Positions 53,061-62,525 of a stretch of DNA of 64,000 bases are shown one piece after another. Numbering within the stretch: the first letter of the stretch is position 1; every line of letters begins with the position of its first letter. The stretch is from the NCBI GenBank assembly GCA_963839095.1, contig CAWIUF010000018.1, forward strand, positions 213,452-277,451, in the 5' to 3' direction. The notes below the pieces were generated by a model. That model had not been told where the DNA came from. It searched no databases and worked only from the letters and a program-made list of their open reading frames with translations. This DNA comes from Palsa-504 sp963839095. GTDB lineage: Bacteria; Actinomycetota; Actinomycetes; Streptosporangiales; Streptosporangiaceae. A program made the translations under genes and the position numbers.

Positions 53061-55808
53061 GTGCACACCATCTTGTCCTCGGCGACCACGACGGTGCGGA
53101 TCGGAGACGACCAGCCGTTCGCGATCATCGGCGAGCGGATCAACCCGACCGGCCGGAAGATCTTCCAGCAGCAGCTGCGCCAGGGTGACCTGTCCCGGAT
53201 CGAGATCGACGTCAAGGAACAGGTGGCCGGCGGGGCCATGCTGCTCGACGTGAACATGGGCACGCCGCTGGCCGACGAGGCCGAGCTGATGCGGCAGGTC
53301 GTCCCGCTGATCCAGGGGCTGACCGACCTGCCGCTGGTCATCGACTCCTCGATCATCGAGGTGCTCGACGCCGGGCTGGCCGTCTACCAGGGCAAGGCCC
53401 TGGTCAACTCGGTCACGGCCGAGGACGAGCGGATGGACGCCATCCTCCCGATCGTGAAGAAGTACGGCGCCGCCGTCATCGGCCTGCCGAACGACGAGGA
53501 GGAGATCCCCGAGGACCCGGCCCGGCGCCTGGAACTGGTCCGCAAGCTCATCGGCACGGCCACCGAGAAGTACCAGATCCCGCTCGAGGACATCGTGATC
53601 GACCCGCTGGCCATGCCGGTCGGCGCGGACACCCTGCACCCAATCCGGACGATCGAGACCATCGCCCTGATCAAGGCCGAGTTCGGGGTGAACATGACGC
53701 TGGGCGCGTCGAACGTGAGCTTCGGCATGCCGGACCGGCACACGATCGCGTCCGCGTTCCTGCCGATCGCGATCAGCGCCGGGCTGACCAGCGCGATCAT
53801 GGACGCCCGGTCGCCGCAGATCGTCCGCGCGGTCAAGGCCGCCGACCTGGTCCTCAACCGGGACGAGTGGGGCGCGAACTGGATCTCGGCGCACCGGGCC
53901 CAGCAGGCAGCCCAGAAGGCCGCGGCCGAGGCGCAGGCGTCAGGGGACCGCATGACGGCGGTAGAAGAAGGTGTCACCCCGCCCGTTCGGGTGAATTTGC
54001 TCTTTAATGACAAACCGGTGCGGGTTCCTTACGGCGTGACCTTGTTCGACGCGGCCAGCTGGAACGGCATCGCGATCGACTCCACCTGCGGTGGCCACGG
54101 CACCTGCAAGAAGTGCCGGGTCAGGATCGCCGACGACCCGCCCGCGCCGTCCAGCCTGGACATCCGGGCCTACAGCCCGCAGGAGATCAAGGACGGCTGG
54201 CGGCTGGCCTGCCGCACCACCGCCGTCCGGGACACCGCGGTCGAGGTGCCGCCGCTGACCACCCGGCCGAAGGCGGCCACGGTGGGCGTCGGCCGCCAGG
54301 TCATCCTGCGCCCGGCGGTGCAGAAGCGGTACCTGGAGCTGGCCGAGCCCAGCCTGGCCGACCAGGCCACCGACCTGGAGCGGGTGCTGGCCCAGCTCGA
54401 GGACCTGGAGCCGCGGGCCGACCTGGCCGTGCTGCGGACCCTGGGCCGGACCCTGCGCGAGGCCGACTACAAGGTCACCGCGGTGGTCGTGGACGACGTG
54501 CTGATCGCGGTCGAGCCGGGCGACACCACCGCGCGGCGGTTCGGCATCGCCTTCGACCTGGGCACCACCACGGTGGTGGCCACCCTGCTCGACCTGTCCA
54601 CCGGGACCCCGGCCGGGGTGGAGTCCGCGCTGAACTCCCAGCAGCCGTTCGGCGCCGACGTGATCACCCGGATCAGCGCCACCATGATGGACCCCGGCAA
54701 CCTGGACAAGCTGCAGAACCTGGCGCACGAGACGCTGGCCGAGCTGGCCCGGGCGGTCTGCGCCCAGGGCGGCGTCGAGCCGCACGAGGTGTACGAGGTG
54801 GCGCTGGCCGGCAACGCCACCATGACCCACCTGGTGCTCGGCATCGACCCCGAGCCGCTCGGCATGGCCCCGTTCATCATGGCGACCCGGCTGTACCCGG
54901 AGGTGCTCGCGGCCGACCTGGGGCTGGCCGGGATCACGCACCCGCGGGCCCGGGCGGTGGTGTTCCCCGCGTTCGGCGCGTACGTGGGCGGTGACATCAC
55001 CGCGGGGCTGCTGGCCAGCGGGATGGACCGGGACGCGCGGGTCCGGCTGTTCGTGGACATCGGCACCAACTGCGAGATCGTCCTCGGCAACCGGGACTGG
55101 CTGCTGGCCACGGCCGCGCCGGCCGGGCCCGCGTTCGAGGGGGCTGCGATCCGGTGCGGGATGCGGGCGGCCGACGGCGCTATCGAGGTGGTCACCATGA
55201 CCCCCGACGACGTGGCGCTGAAGGTGATCGGCGACGTCGAGCCGCAGGGCCTGTGCGGCTCCGGGCTCGTGGACGCGGTGACCGGCCTGGTCAAGGTGGG
55301 GCTGCTCGACTCCTCGGGCCGGTTCATCCCGGAGGAACAGGCCGCGGTGCTCGCGCCGGGGCTGGCGCCCCGGCTGACCACGATCGGCAAGGAGCGGGTC
55401 TTCGTCCTGCACTGGCGGGGCGCGGCCGAGGACAGCATCTACCTGTCCCAGCGCGACGTCCGCGAGCTGCAGTTCGCCAAGGCGGCGATCGCCACCGGCT
55501 GGCAGATCCTGCTCGAGGAGGCCGGGCTGACCGCGGCCGACGTCAAGCAGGTGCTGCTGGCCGGCTCGTTCGGCAGCTACCTGTCGGCCGCCAGCGCGAT
55601 CCGGATCGGCCTGGTTCCCAAGGTTCCCGTGATGCGCGTGGTGTCCGCGGGCAACGTGGCCGGCGAGGGGGCGAAGATGGCGCTGCTCAGCCTGCGCGAG
55701 CGGGCCGGCGGCCTGGCGCTGCTCGAGGAGGTGAGGTATGTCGAGCTCTCCGACCGCACCGACTTCAACGACCGCTTCGTCGAGCAGCTGTCCTTCCCCG
55801 CCCCCTGA
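53061..55808 (+). CDS. Fusion: pterin-dependent methyltransferase + RamA-like corrinoid activator
   Basis: The protein is 915 residues in one clean frame. Residues 1 to about 290 form a DHPS-like methyl-THF:corrinoid methyltransferase (FAIIGERINPTGRKIF, GAMLLDVNMGTP, DPLAMPVGAD, GASNVSFGMP). After a short Ala-rich linker, about residues 310-395 are a 2Fe-2S ferredoxin domain (STCGGHGTCKKC near 342-351, last Cys in RLACRT). The rest is the DUF4445/ASKHA ATP-binding activator (FDLGTTTVVATLLDL near 497, FVDIGTNCEIVLGN, LLAGSFGSYLSA). It would demethylate methyl-Co(III) onto THF and reactivate Co(II) to Co(I). These are usually separate proteins. Confidence 0.9.
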   Translation: MHTILSSATTTVRIGDDQPFAIIGERINPTGRKIFQQQLRQGDLSRIEIDVKEQVAGGAMLLDVNMGTPLADEAELMRQVVPLIQGLTDLPLVIDSSIIEVLDAGLAVYQGKALVNSVTAEDERMDAILPIVKKYGAAVIGLPNDEEEIPEDPARRLELVRKLIGTATEKYQIPLEDIVIDPLAMPVGADTLHPIRTIETIALIKAEFGVNMTLGASNVSFGMPDRHTIASAFLPIAISAGLTSAIMDARSPQIVRAVKAADLVLNRDEWGANWISAHRAQQAAQKAAAEAQASGDRMTAVEEGVTPPVRVNLLFNDKPVRVPYGVTLFDAASWNGIAIDSTCGGHGTCKKCRVRIADDPPAPSSLDIRAYSPQEIKDGWRLACRTTAVRDTAVEVPPLTTRPKAATVGVGRQVILRPAVQKRYLELAEPSLADQATDLERVLAQLEDLEPRADLAVLRTLGRTLREADYKVTAVVVDDVLIAVEPGDTTARRFGIAFDLGTTTVVATLLDLSTGTPAGVESALNSQQPFGADVITRISATMMDPGNLDKLQNLAHETLAELARAVCAQGGVEPHEVYEVALAGNATMTHLVLGIDPEPLGMAPFIMATRLYPEVLAADLGLAGITHPRARAVVFPAFGAYVGGDITAGLLASGMDRDARVRLFVDIGTNCEIVLGNRDWLLATAAPAGPAFEGAAIRCGMRAADGAIEVVTMTPDDVALKVIGDVEPQGLCGSGLVDAVTGLVKVGLLDSSGRFIPEEQAAVLAPGLAPRLTTIGKERVFVLHWRGAAEDSIYLSQRDVRELQFAKAAIATGWQILLEEAGLTAADVKQVLLAGSFGSYLSAASAIRIGLVPKVPVMRVVSAGNVAGEGAKMALLSLRERAGGLALLEEVRYVELSDRTDFNDRFVEQLSFPAP

Positions 55809-55832
55809 GCCACTGCTGGCTGAGGAGCGCTC

Positions 55833-56684
55833 ATGACCGGCCTGGACGCGCTGCTCCGCAGCCCTCGGTTCGAGGTCATCCCGGCCAGGGCGACCGAGCA
55901 GGCCGTGCTCGATCACGTCCCGGCCGCGATGACCGTCACGGTCACCGCGTCGCCGGTCAAGGGCCTGGAGCCGACGGTCGACCTGGCCGAGCGGCTGGCC
56001 GCCCGCGGCTACCGGGTGGTGCCGCACCTGGCCGCCCGTTCGGTGGAGAGCCAGCAGCACCTGGACGCCATCGTGGCCCGGCTGACGGCGTGCGGGGTGG
56101 AGGACGTGTTCGTGCCCGGCGGGGACGCGACGGACCCGCTCGGTCCGTTCGACGGCGCGCTGCCGCTGCTCGAGCGGCTGACCGAGATGGGCCGGCCGTT
56201 CGTGAAGGTCGGCATCACCGGGTACCCGGAGAGCCACCCCAAGATCGGCGACGACATCACCGTCCAGGCCATGTGGGACAAGCGCAAGCACGCCACCTAC
56301 ATCGTGAGCAACGTGTGCTTCGACCCGGCCGGGCTCGGGCGCTGGATCGGCCGGATCCGGGCCCGCGGCGTCACCCTGCCGCTGTACGTGGGGCTGGCCG
56401 GGCCGGCCGAGCGGAGCAAGCTGCTCAAGATGGCCGCGGTGGCCGGGGCGGGCGAGTCGGCCCGGTTCATCACCCGGCATCCTAGCTGGATCCTGCGCTT
56501 CTGGGTGCCCGGCGGGTACAGCCCGGACCGTTTCCTGGACCGCGCGGCGCCGATCATCACCTCGCCGGCCGCGGGTGTGGCCGGCTTGCACGTGTTCACC
56601 TTCAACCAGCTCCAGCCGGCCGAGCAATGGCGCACGGCCGCGCTGGGGCGCACCGGAAATGACAAGAAACTACTGGCGGGATGA
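55833..56684 (+). CDS. Methylenetetrahydrofolate reductase family protein
   Basis: The protein is 283 residues with a GAGGAG ribosome site. It has the short MetF-type barrel: EVIPARATEQ, MTVTVTASPVKGLEPTVDLA, VVPHLAARSVESQQHL, VPGGDAT, KVGITGYPESHPKI and HVFTFNQLQPAEQWR. FAD-dependent, it interconverts methyl-THF and methylene-THF. In this operon it would run toward oxidation of the methyl-THF made by the fusion enzyme. It is ATGA-coupled to the flavoprotein gene that follows. Confidence 0.85.
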   Translation: MTGLDALLRSPRFEVIPARATEQAVLDHVPAAMTVTVTASPVKGLEPTVDLAERLAARGYRVVPHLAARSVESQQHLDAIVARLTACGVEDVFVPGGDATDPLGPFDGALPLLERLTEMGRPFVKVGITGYPESHPKIGDDITVQAMWDKRKHATYIVSNVCFDPAGLGRWIGRIRARGVTLPLYVGLAGPAERSKLLKMAAVAGAGESARFITRHPSWILRFWVPGGYSPDRFLDRAAPIITSPAAGVAGLHVFTFNQLQPAEQWRTAALGRTGNDKKLLAG

Positions 56685-59200
56685 CGACCATGACTGATAT
56701 TCCGGCGCGTGCCAGCGCTGTCATCATCGGGGCCGGCATCGTCGGCAACAGCCTGGTGCACCACCTGGCCCTGCTCGGCTGGAAGGACCTGGTCCTGGTG
56801 GACAAGGGCCCGATGCCGAACCCGGGCGGCTCGACCGGCCACGCGTCCAACTTCATCTTCCCCATCGAGTACTCGAAGATGATGTTCGAGCTGACCGAGG
56901 ACAGCACCGCGCAGTACTCCGAGCTCGGGGTGTTCACCGAGAGCGGCGGGATCGAGGTGGCCCGCACCCCCGAGCGGATGATCGAGCTGAAGCGGCGCGT
57001 CAGCCAGGCCAAGGCCTGGGGCATCCCGGCCGAGGTCATCACCCCCGGTGAGGTGCGCAAGCTGGTGCCGTACCTGGACGAGTCGGTCATCCTGGGCGGC
57101 GGGCACTTCCCCACCGTGGGCGTGGTCGACTCGCTGCGGGCAGGCACGCTGATGCGGGAGTCGGCGCAGCAGTCCGGCGCGCTCACCGTGCTGGCCGGCA
57201 CCGAGGTGTACGACATCTCCGTCGAGAGCGGCCGGGTGCGATCGGTGACCACCAGCGCGGGCGAGATCCAGACCGACAACGTGGTCATCTGCTGCGGGGT
57301 CTGGTCGCCGCGGATCGCCCGGATGGCCGGGGCCCGGCTCGCGCTCACCCCGTGCGTGCACCAGATGATCAGCGTCGGCCCGATCGCGCTGTTCGCCGAC
57401 ACGCCGGGCGAGATCTCCTACCCGATCGTCCGTGACGTGGACACCAACATGTACGAGCGCCAGCACGGCGGCGACATGGAGGTCGGCTCGTACGCGCACC
57501 GCCCGATCATCGTCGCGCCGGACGAGATCCCGTCCATCGAGGAGTCGGTGCTCTCGCCGACCGAGATGCCGTTCACCCAGGAGGACTTCGACCCGCAGCT
57601 GGAGCAGGCGCTCGAGCTGATGCCCGAGCTGCTCGGCGACGAGAAGGCCGGCATCAGGTACGCGATCAACGGCCTGATCTCGATGACCCCCGACGGGCAC
57701 CCGCTGCTCGGCGAGATGCCCGAGGCTCGCGGGTTGTGGGCGGCGGCGGCGTCGTGGATCAAGGAGGGCCCCGGCTGCGGCCGCGCGGTCGCCGAGCTGA
57801 TGTCCGGCAGGGTGCCGACGGTGGACGTGCACCACGCCGACGCGGCCCGGTTCTACCCGTTCCAGCAGACCACCGAGCACGTCCGCGGCCGGGCCCGCGA
57901 GGCCTTCAACAAGATGTACGGCATCGTGCACCCCGCCGAGCAATGGGCCTCCGGCCGCCCGGTCCGGGTCGGCCCGGCCTACGAGCGGGAACGCGCGCTC
58001 GACGCGGTGTTCTACGAGACCGCGGGCTGGGAGCGGCCGTTCTACTACGCGTCCAACTCTGGCTTGCTGGAGAAGTACGCGGGGCGCCTCATGGAGCGTT
58101 CGGCGGAATGGGAGTCGCGCTGGTGGTCGCCGGTGATCAACGCCGAGCACCTGGCCATGCGGGACGCCTGCGCCATGATCGACCTGTCCGCCTTCGCCGT
58201 CCTGGAGATCTCCGGGCCGGCCGCGCTCGACGCGGTCCAGACCCTGTCGGTGGCGCAGCTCGACGTCCCGGTCGGCCGGGTCGTCTACACCTCGTGGCTG
58301 GACGAGAACGGCGGCTTCCGCGCCGACCTGACCGTCATGCGGCTGGCCGCGGACCGGTTCCGGGTGGTGACCGGCGGCGCCGACGGGATGTCCGACGCCC
58401 AGTGGATCCGCGACCACCTGCCCGCGGGCGCGTTCCTGGCCGACCTCACCTCGGCGTGGACCACGATCGGGCTGTGGGGCCCGAAGGCACGCGACGTCCT
58501 CTCCGCGGTAACCGACGAGGATGTCTCGCACGAGGGCTTCGCCTTCGGCACCTGCCGGGAGATCGAGATCGCCGGGACCGTGGTGCTGGCGTCGCGGATC
58601 TCCTACGTGGGCGAGCTCGGCTGGGAGCTGTACGTGCCGATCGAGCAGGGCCTGCGGGTATGGGACGCGCTGTGGCAGGCCGGGCAGCCGCACGGCCTGG
58701 TGCCGGCCGGCATCGGCGTGTACGGCACCACCGGACGGCTGGAGAAGGGGTACCGCGCGTTCGGCGCCGAGCTGACCCCGGACTACACCCTGGTCGAGGC
58801 GGGCATGACCCGGCCCAAGGTCAAGCCGCAGTCGTTCATCGGCAAGGAGGCGTACCTGCGGCAGCGGGACGAGGCGCCGGTCGCGGTGCTGTGCACGCTG
58901 ACCGTGGACTCGCACACCTCTGCTGACGGGTCGCTGCGGTACATGCTGGGCGGCGAGCCGATCCTGTCTTCTTCCGGCGAGCGGCTCGTGGACGCCAAGG
59001 GACGGCCGTCCTACGTGACCAGCGCGGGCTCGGGTCCGTCGGTCGGCAAGCACCTGCTGATGGCGTACCTGCCCGCTTCTTACGCCGAGGAGGGTACCTC
59101 GCTGCTGGTCGAGTACATGAGCGAGCAGTTCCCGGTGACGGTGGCTGTCGCCGGGTCCACCCCCTTGTTCGACCCGTCCAACTCCCGGATCCGGAGCTAG
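56681..59200 (+). CDS. Dimethylglycine/sarcosine dehydrogenase-like flavoprotein with GcvT domain
   Basis: The protein is 839 residues. The N-terminal DAO domain has the FAD-binding VIIGAGIVGNSLVHHLA and GGSTGHASNF, whose His is placed like the covalent flavin His of DMGDH. GLISMTPDGHPLLGEMPEA closes this domain near residue 355. From about residue 440 comes an FAO_M-like linker and a GcvT/aminomethyltransferase domain (MIDLSAFAVLEISGPAALDA, SYVGELGWELYVP). Such enzymes oxidise N-methyl groups and give methylene-THF, with electrons passing to ETF. Both ETF genes follow directly. Confidence 0.9.
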   Translation: MTTMTDIPARASAVIIGAGIVGNSLVHHLALLGWKDLVLVDKGPMPNPGGSTGHASNFIFPIEYSKMMFELTEDSTAQYSELGVFTESGGIEVARTPERMIELKRRVSQAKAWGIPAEVITPGEVRKLVPYLDESVILGGGHFPTVGVVDSLRAGTLMRESAQQSGALTVLAGTEVYDISVESGRVRSVTTSAGEIQTDNVVICCGVWSPRIARMAGARLALTPCVHQMISVGPIALFADTPGEISYPIVRDVDTNMYERQHGGDMEVGSYAHRPIIVAPDEIPSIEESVLSPTEMPFTQEDFDPQLEQALELMPELLGDEKAGIRYAINGLISMTPDGHPLLGEMPEARGLWAAAASWIKEGPGCGRAVAELMSGRVPTVDVHHADAARFYPFQQTTEHVRGRAREAFNKMYGIVHPAEQWASGRPVRVGPAYERERALDAVFYETAGWERPFYYASNSGLLEKYAGRLMERSAEWESRWWSPVINAEHLAMRDACAMIDLSAFAVLEISGPAALDAVQTLSVAQLDVPVGRVVYTSWLDENGGFRADLTVMRLAADRFRVVTGGADGMSDAQWIRDHLPAGAFLADLTSAWTTIGLWGPKARDVLSAVTDEDVSHEGFAFGTCREIEIAGTVVLASRISYVGELGWELYVPIEQGLRVWDALWQAGQPHGLVPAGIGVYGTTGRLEKGYRAFGAELTPDYTLVEAGMTRPKVKPQSFIGKEAYLRQRDEAPVAVLCTLTVDSHTSADGSLRYMLGGEPILSSSGERLVDAKGRPSYVTSAGSGPSVGKHLLMAYLPASYAEEGTSLLVEYMSEQFPVTVAVAGSTPLFDPSNSRIRS

Positions 59201-59202
59201 CG

Positions 59203-59961
59203 GTGGAAATACTCGTCTGCATCAAGCGCGTCCCCACGGTGGGCGGCAAGATCGCGGTCACCCCGGACGGGCAGGAGGTGGACACGCGGGCCTCCGGCTT
59301 CTCCATCAGCCCGCACGAGGAGTGCGCGGTCGAAGAAGCAGTGCAAATTACCGAACGGGCGGGCGGTTCCGTATCGGTACTGACCCTCGGGCCCGCGGAG
59401 GCGGTCGAGCAGCTGCGCGGCGCGCTGGCCCTCGGGGCTCATCGCGCGGTGCTGCTGGAGACGGACGGGCGCGAGTTCGGCCCGATCGCGACCGCTTCCG
59501 CCATCGCCGACGAGGTCCGGTCGGGCTCTTATGACCTGGTGCTGCTTGGTAACGAGGCGGCCGACACCGGCGACTACCAGGTCGGTGTGCGGCTCGCGCA
59601 CGAGCTCGGCTGGCCGGTGGCGACCGGGATCAAGAGCCTGTCGGTGTCTGCCTCGTCGGATGGCGTCGTGGCCCGGCGGGAGTACCGGGGGATCGAGGAG
59701 GCCTACTCCCTGCCGCTGCCGGCCGTGGTCACCGTCAAGGAGGGCATCAACCTGCCCCGGTACCCGTCGCTGCCCGGGCGGCTGCGGGCCAAGCGCGCCA
59801 CGGTCGATACGTCCGCGCCGGTCCACGTGGCCGAGGGGCTGCGCAAGGAGACGCTGCGGGTGCCGGAAACCAGCAAGCACCAGGCGTCGGTCCTCGGCGA
59901 GGGAGCCGATGCGGTGCCCGCGCTGGTCCGCGTCCTGGAGGAGTGGGGGGTGCTGTCATGA
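59203..59961 (+). CDS. etfB: Electron transfer flavoprotein beta subunit
   Basis: The protein is 252 residues from GTG 59203, two bases after the dehydrogenase stop. MEILVCIKRVPTVGGKIAV, SPHEECAVEEAVQI, LGALGAHRAVLL-type segment and LPAVVTVKEGINLPRYPSLP are typical of EtfB/FixA. It binds AMP and receives electrons from the dimethylglycine-type dehydrogenase. It is ATGA-coupled to the alpha subunit. Confidence 0.9.
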   Translation: MEILVCIKRVPTVGGKIAVTPDGQEVDTRASGFSISPHEECAVEEAVQITERAGGSVSVLTLGPAEAVEQLRGALALGAHRAVLLETDGREFGPIATASAIADEVRSGSYDLVLLGNEAADTGDYQVGVRLAHELGWPVATGIKSLSVSASSDGVVARREYRGIEEAYSLPLPAVVTVKEGINLPRYPSLPGRLRAKRATVDTSAPVHVAEGLRKETLRVPETSKHQASVLGEGADAVPALVRVLEEWGVLS

Positions 59962-60926
59962 CGGCGCTGGTCCTGGTCGAACTCGACGGCGGCGCGCCCG
60001 CGGATGCGTCGTTGCGGGCGGTCAGCATGGCCCGGTCGCTGGGCGATGTCGGCGCGGTGGTCTTCGCTGATGCCGCACCGGCGGATGCCCTGGCCCACTA
60101 CGGCGTCACCGACGTGTACCTGATCGAGTCTTCGTCGCTGGACGGGTACGCCCCGCAGGCCTGGGCGCGGACGCTGGCCGGGCTGGCTTCGGAGACCGGT
60201 GCCACTGCGGTGCTGGCGGCCGGGACCGACCGCGGCAACGAGGTGCTCGCGCACCTGGGCGCGATCACCGGCCTGCCGATGGCGGCCAACTGCACGCTGG
60301 TCACCCCGGACGAGGGCCGGACGCACCGGCTGGTCCGGCACCGCTGGGCCGGGCTGCTGCTCGAAGATGCGGTCATGGAAGCACCGGTCGCTCTGTTCAC
60401 TGTGGCCACGGATTCGGTAGCGGCCGTTCCCGTTGCAGGCGCCTTCTTCGCGTCCAGGTGCACGTGCACAAGCCCGAACTGGCCGAGGCTGACCTGCTGG
60501 TACGGGCGGTGGAGTCGCCGGCTGGCGCCGGGCGGCGCGTCGCTGGCCACCGCGCGGGTCGTGGTGGGCGGCGGCCGGGGCGTGGGCGGCGCCGACGGGT
60601 TCGCCCCGCTGGAGGAACTGGCCGGGTTGCTCGGCGGCGTGGTCGGGGTATCCCGGGTGGTCACCTCCGAGGGCTGGCGCCCGCACAAGCAGCAGGTCGG
60701 CCAGACCGGCACCAAGATCACCCCGGAGCTCTACCTGGCCTGCGGCATCAGCGGCGCCATCCAGCACATCGCCGGCTGCGCCGGTGCCAAGCACATCATC
60801 GCGATCAACACCGACCCGGGCGCCCCCATCCTGGCCCACGCCGACTATGCGGTGATCGGCGACCTGCACAAGGTCATCCCCGCCCTGATCGACGCGCTCC
60901 AGGCCCGGCGCGCGTCATCCGGCTAG
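59958..60926 (+). CDS. etfA: Electron transfer flavoprotein alpha subunit, internally shifted segment
   Basis: From ATG 59958 the protein is about 322 residues. ALVLVELDGGAPADASLRA starts the N-terminal domain; GGGRGVGG and GQTGTKITPELYLACGISGA with INTDPGAPILAHADYAVIGD form the FAD-binding C-terminal domain. Between about 60445 and 60535 the reading is shifted: another frame gives the expected VHVHKPELAEADLLVRAVES. Two compensating indels therefore alter about 30 residues while keeping the ends in frame. It passes electrons to ETF-ubiquinone/menaquinone oxidoreductase, not encoded here. Confidence 0.9.
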   Translation: MTALVLVELDGGAPADASLRAVSMARSLGDVGAVVFADAAPADALAHYGVTDVYLIESSSLDGYAPQAWARTLAGLASETGATAVLAAGTDRGNEVLAHLGAITGLPMAANCTLVTPDEGRTHRLVRHRWAGLLLEDAVMEAPVALFTVATDSVAAVPVAGAFFASRCTCTSPNWPRLTCWYGRWSRRLAPGGASLATARVVVGGGRGVGGADGFAPLEELAGLLGGVVGVSRVVTSEGWRPHKQQVGQTGTKITPELYLACGISGAIQHIAGCAGAKHIIAINTDPGAPILAHADYAVIGDLHKVIPALIDALQARRASSG

Positions 60927-60930
60927 GTGA

Positions 60931-61644
60931 TCAGCTCGCCGAGGCCATCCCCAGAGCGGACGGTGGTTCCTGGTTCCTCAGCCAGGCCATGACTGCCTGC
61001 TCATCAAGTTCGGCTGCAGCCGGGACGTGGGCCCATCCGCGGCGGAACCGGTCACCCACCCGGATCCGCCTGAGCGGCTGGTACGTTCCTTCACCGAGGT
61101 AGGCCTGCTGGACGATCCCGCTGAAGATCTCGTCGGATACCGCCAGGGCCAGCGGTGATGTGTCCGGTTCAGCTTCCCGCAGCGTGTGGCGCAGTCCCGG
61201 GGAATCGAGCAGCCGGCAAGCGGTATCGATGTCATCGCCGTAAAAGCCTCGTCCGTCCCCGTGGACTTCACCGGCGTGAACGACGGCCCGGAGCCGCAGG
61301 CGAAGTTCCGGGCGGGATACCACCTTGTTGTACTGGATGAGCAGCGCCGTCAGGACCGGCAGCAAGTGGCCGAGTATCAGGGTCTTCGGCACGTCGTCGT
61401 GCGGCCGGACCAGGATCAGGACACCGTCACCGCGATCGGTAAACGGCTCCAGGTGGCCAGCGGTGATGCCGGTGAGCTGCAGCGCTTCCCCAAGTAGTCG
61501 GTAGAGAAAGTAGCGAAGCTCGCCCTTGACCAGATTGGTGCGCTTGGTCGAACCTTCGATGTCGAGCACGATTATCAGGCGGTAGACCGGTTCGGCGAAC
61601 GTAGGCAGGCCCGGTTGCGGCCGTGTGGCGGGTATCAATTCCAT
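60931..61644 (-). CDS. Class III nucleotide-cyclase-fold protein 1
   Basis: The protein is 237 residues from ATG 61644, which has GGAGG just upstream and matches the paralogue's N-terminal length. An earlier ATG at 61737 overlaps the upstream stop as ATGA and would add 31 residues. Cyclase landmarks: metal-binding Asp in LDIEGST, second Asp in FTDRGDGVLILV, RLRAVVHAGEVH, and GFYGDDIDTACRLL. The usual substrate Lys is Thr, and the transition-state Asn is Asp. It is either a cyclase with altered specificity or a nucleotide sensor. It is paired with the next paralogue. Confidence 0.75.
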   Translation of the reverse strand: MELIPATRPQPGLPTFAEPVYRLIIVLDIEGSTKRTNLVKGELRYFLYRLLGEALQLTGITAGHLEPFTDRGDGVLILVRPHDDVPKTLILGHLLPVLTALLIQYNKVVSRPELRLRLRAVVHAGEVHGDGRGFYGDDIDTACRLLDSPGLRHTLREAEPDTSPLALAVSDEIFSGIVQQAYLGEGTYQPLRRIRVGDRFRRGWAHVPAAAELDEQAVMAWLRNQEPPSALGMASAS

Positions 61645-61733
61645 CCCCTCCTTCGCCTGCGCACCAGGTGGTCCTTCGTGTCCCTTCCAGCGTGACGCGG
61701 GAAGCGGAGAATCAGCAGTGAGATTTAGCCAGG

Positions 61734-62525
61734 TCATCCCCACCCTGGTCGACGGGCTCGGTGGCCGTTGATGCCGCGGTCTGGACCGTTGGCCTCGGGC
61801 TGGACCGGGCCGTGTCCATTTGCGGGCGCGATGGACAGCTGCGTGGACGGCAGCTGCCCTCTCGGCCGGCGGTTCGCCCCCGGCCGGTCAGCGCCGAGCG
61901 GATCCGGGATGTGGGCCCAGCCCCGGCGCAGCCGCCGCCCGACCTTGACCCGGACCAGGGGCCGGTAAGACGATTCGTCCAGGTAGCCCTGCTGGACGAT
62001 CCCGTTGTAGATCTCTTCCGAGACCACCAGGATGAGCGGAGCATCCACCGCCTCCTTCAGTGCCTTCTTCAGCGGCTGCGCCTCGAGGAGACGGAACGCC
62101 GCGTCGAGGTCATCGCCGTAGAAGCCCTTGTCGTCCTCATGGATCTCGCCGGCGTGCACCACCGCCCGCAGTCGCATCCGCAGCTCAGGGCGGGCGGCTG
62201 AGTCGTTGTGCTCGGCGAGCAGGGCGGCCAGGATCGGCACCAGGCGGCCGAGCACCAGTGTCTTCGGCACGTCGTCGTGCGGCTTGATCAGCACCAGGAC
62301 GCTGTCACCGCGATCGGTGAACGGCTCCAGGTGCCGGTCGGCGATTCCGGCCACCTCGAGCGCCTGATCGAGCAGCTCGTACAGGGTATGCCGGAGCTTG
62401 CCCTTGGCCAGGTTGGTCCGCTCGGTCGATCCCTCGATATCGACGGCAAAGATCAGGCGCGACACCGGATCATCGGGCAGCCGCACGTCAAGGCTGGTCG
62501 GCACCGCTGCTAGCAAAATGCTCAT
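61734..62525 (-). CDS. Class III nucleotide-cyclase-fold protein 2
   Basis: The protein is 263 residues from ATG 62525 with GGGAGGGGG upstream. It is a close paralogue of protein 1: VDIEGSTERTNLAKGKLRHT, HLEPFTDRGDSVLVLIKPHD, VPKTLVLGRLVPILAALLAE, RAVVHAGEIH and GFYGDDLDAAFRLLE. It adds about 40 disordered C-terminal residues. The same residue changes (Lys to Thr, Asn to Asp) occur. It is transcribed away from a STAND ATPase gene, and its start overlaps the stop of a 63-codon frame. A tandem duplication with possible heterodimer formation is likely. Confidence 0.8.
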   Translation of the reverse strand: MSILLAAVPTSLDVRLPDDPVSRLIFAVDIEGSTERTNLAKGKLRHTLYELLDQALEVAGIADRHLEPFTDRGDSVLVLIKPHDDVPKTLVLGRLVPILAALLAEHNDSAARPELRMRLRAVVHAGEIHEDDKGFYGDDLDAAFRLLEAQPLKKALKEAVDAPLILVVSEEIYNGIVQQGYLDESSYRPLVRVKVGRRLRRGWAHIPDPLGADRPGANRRPRGQLPSTQLSIAPANGHGPVQPEANGPDRGINGHRARRPGWG

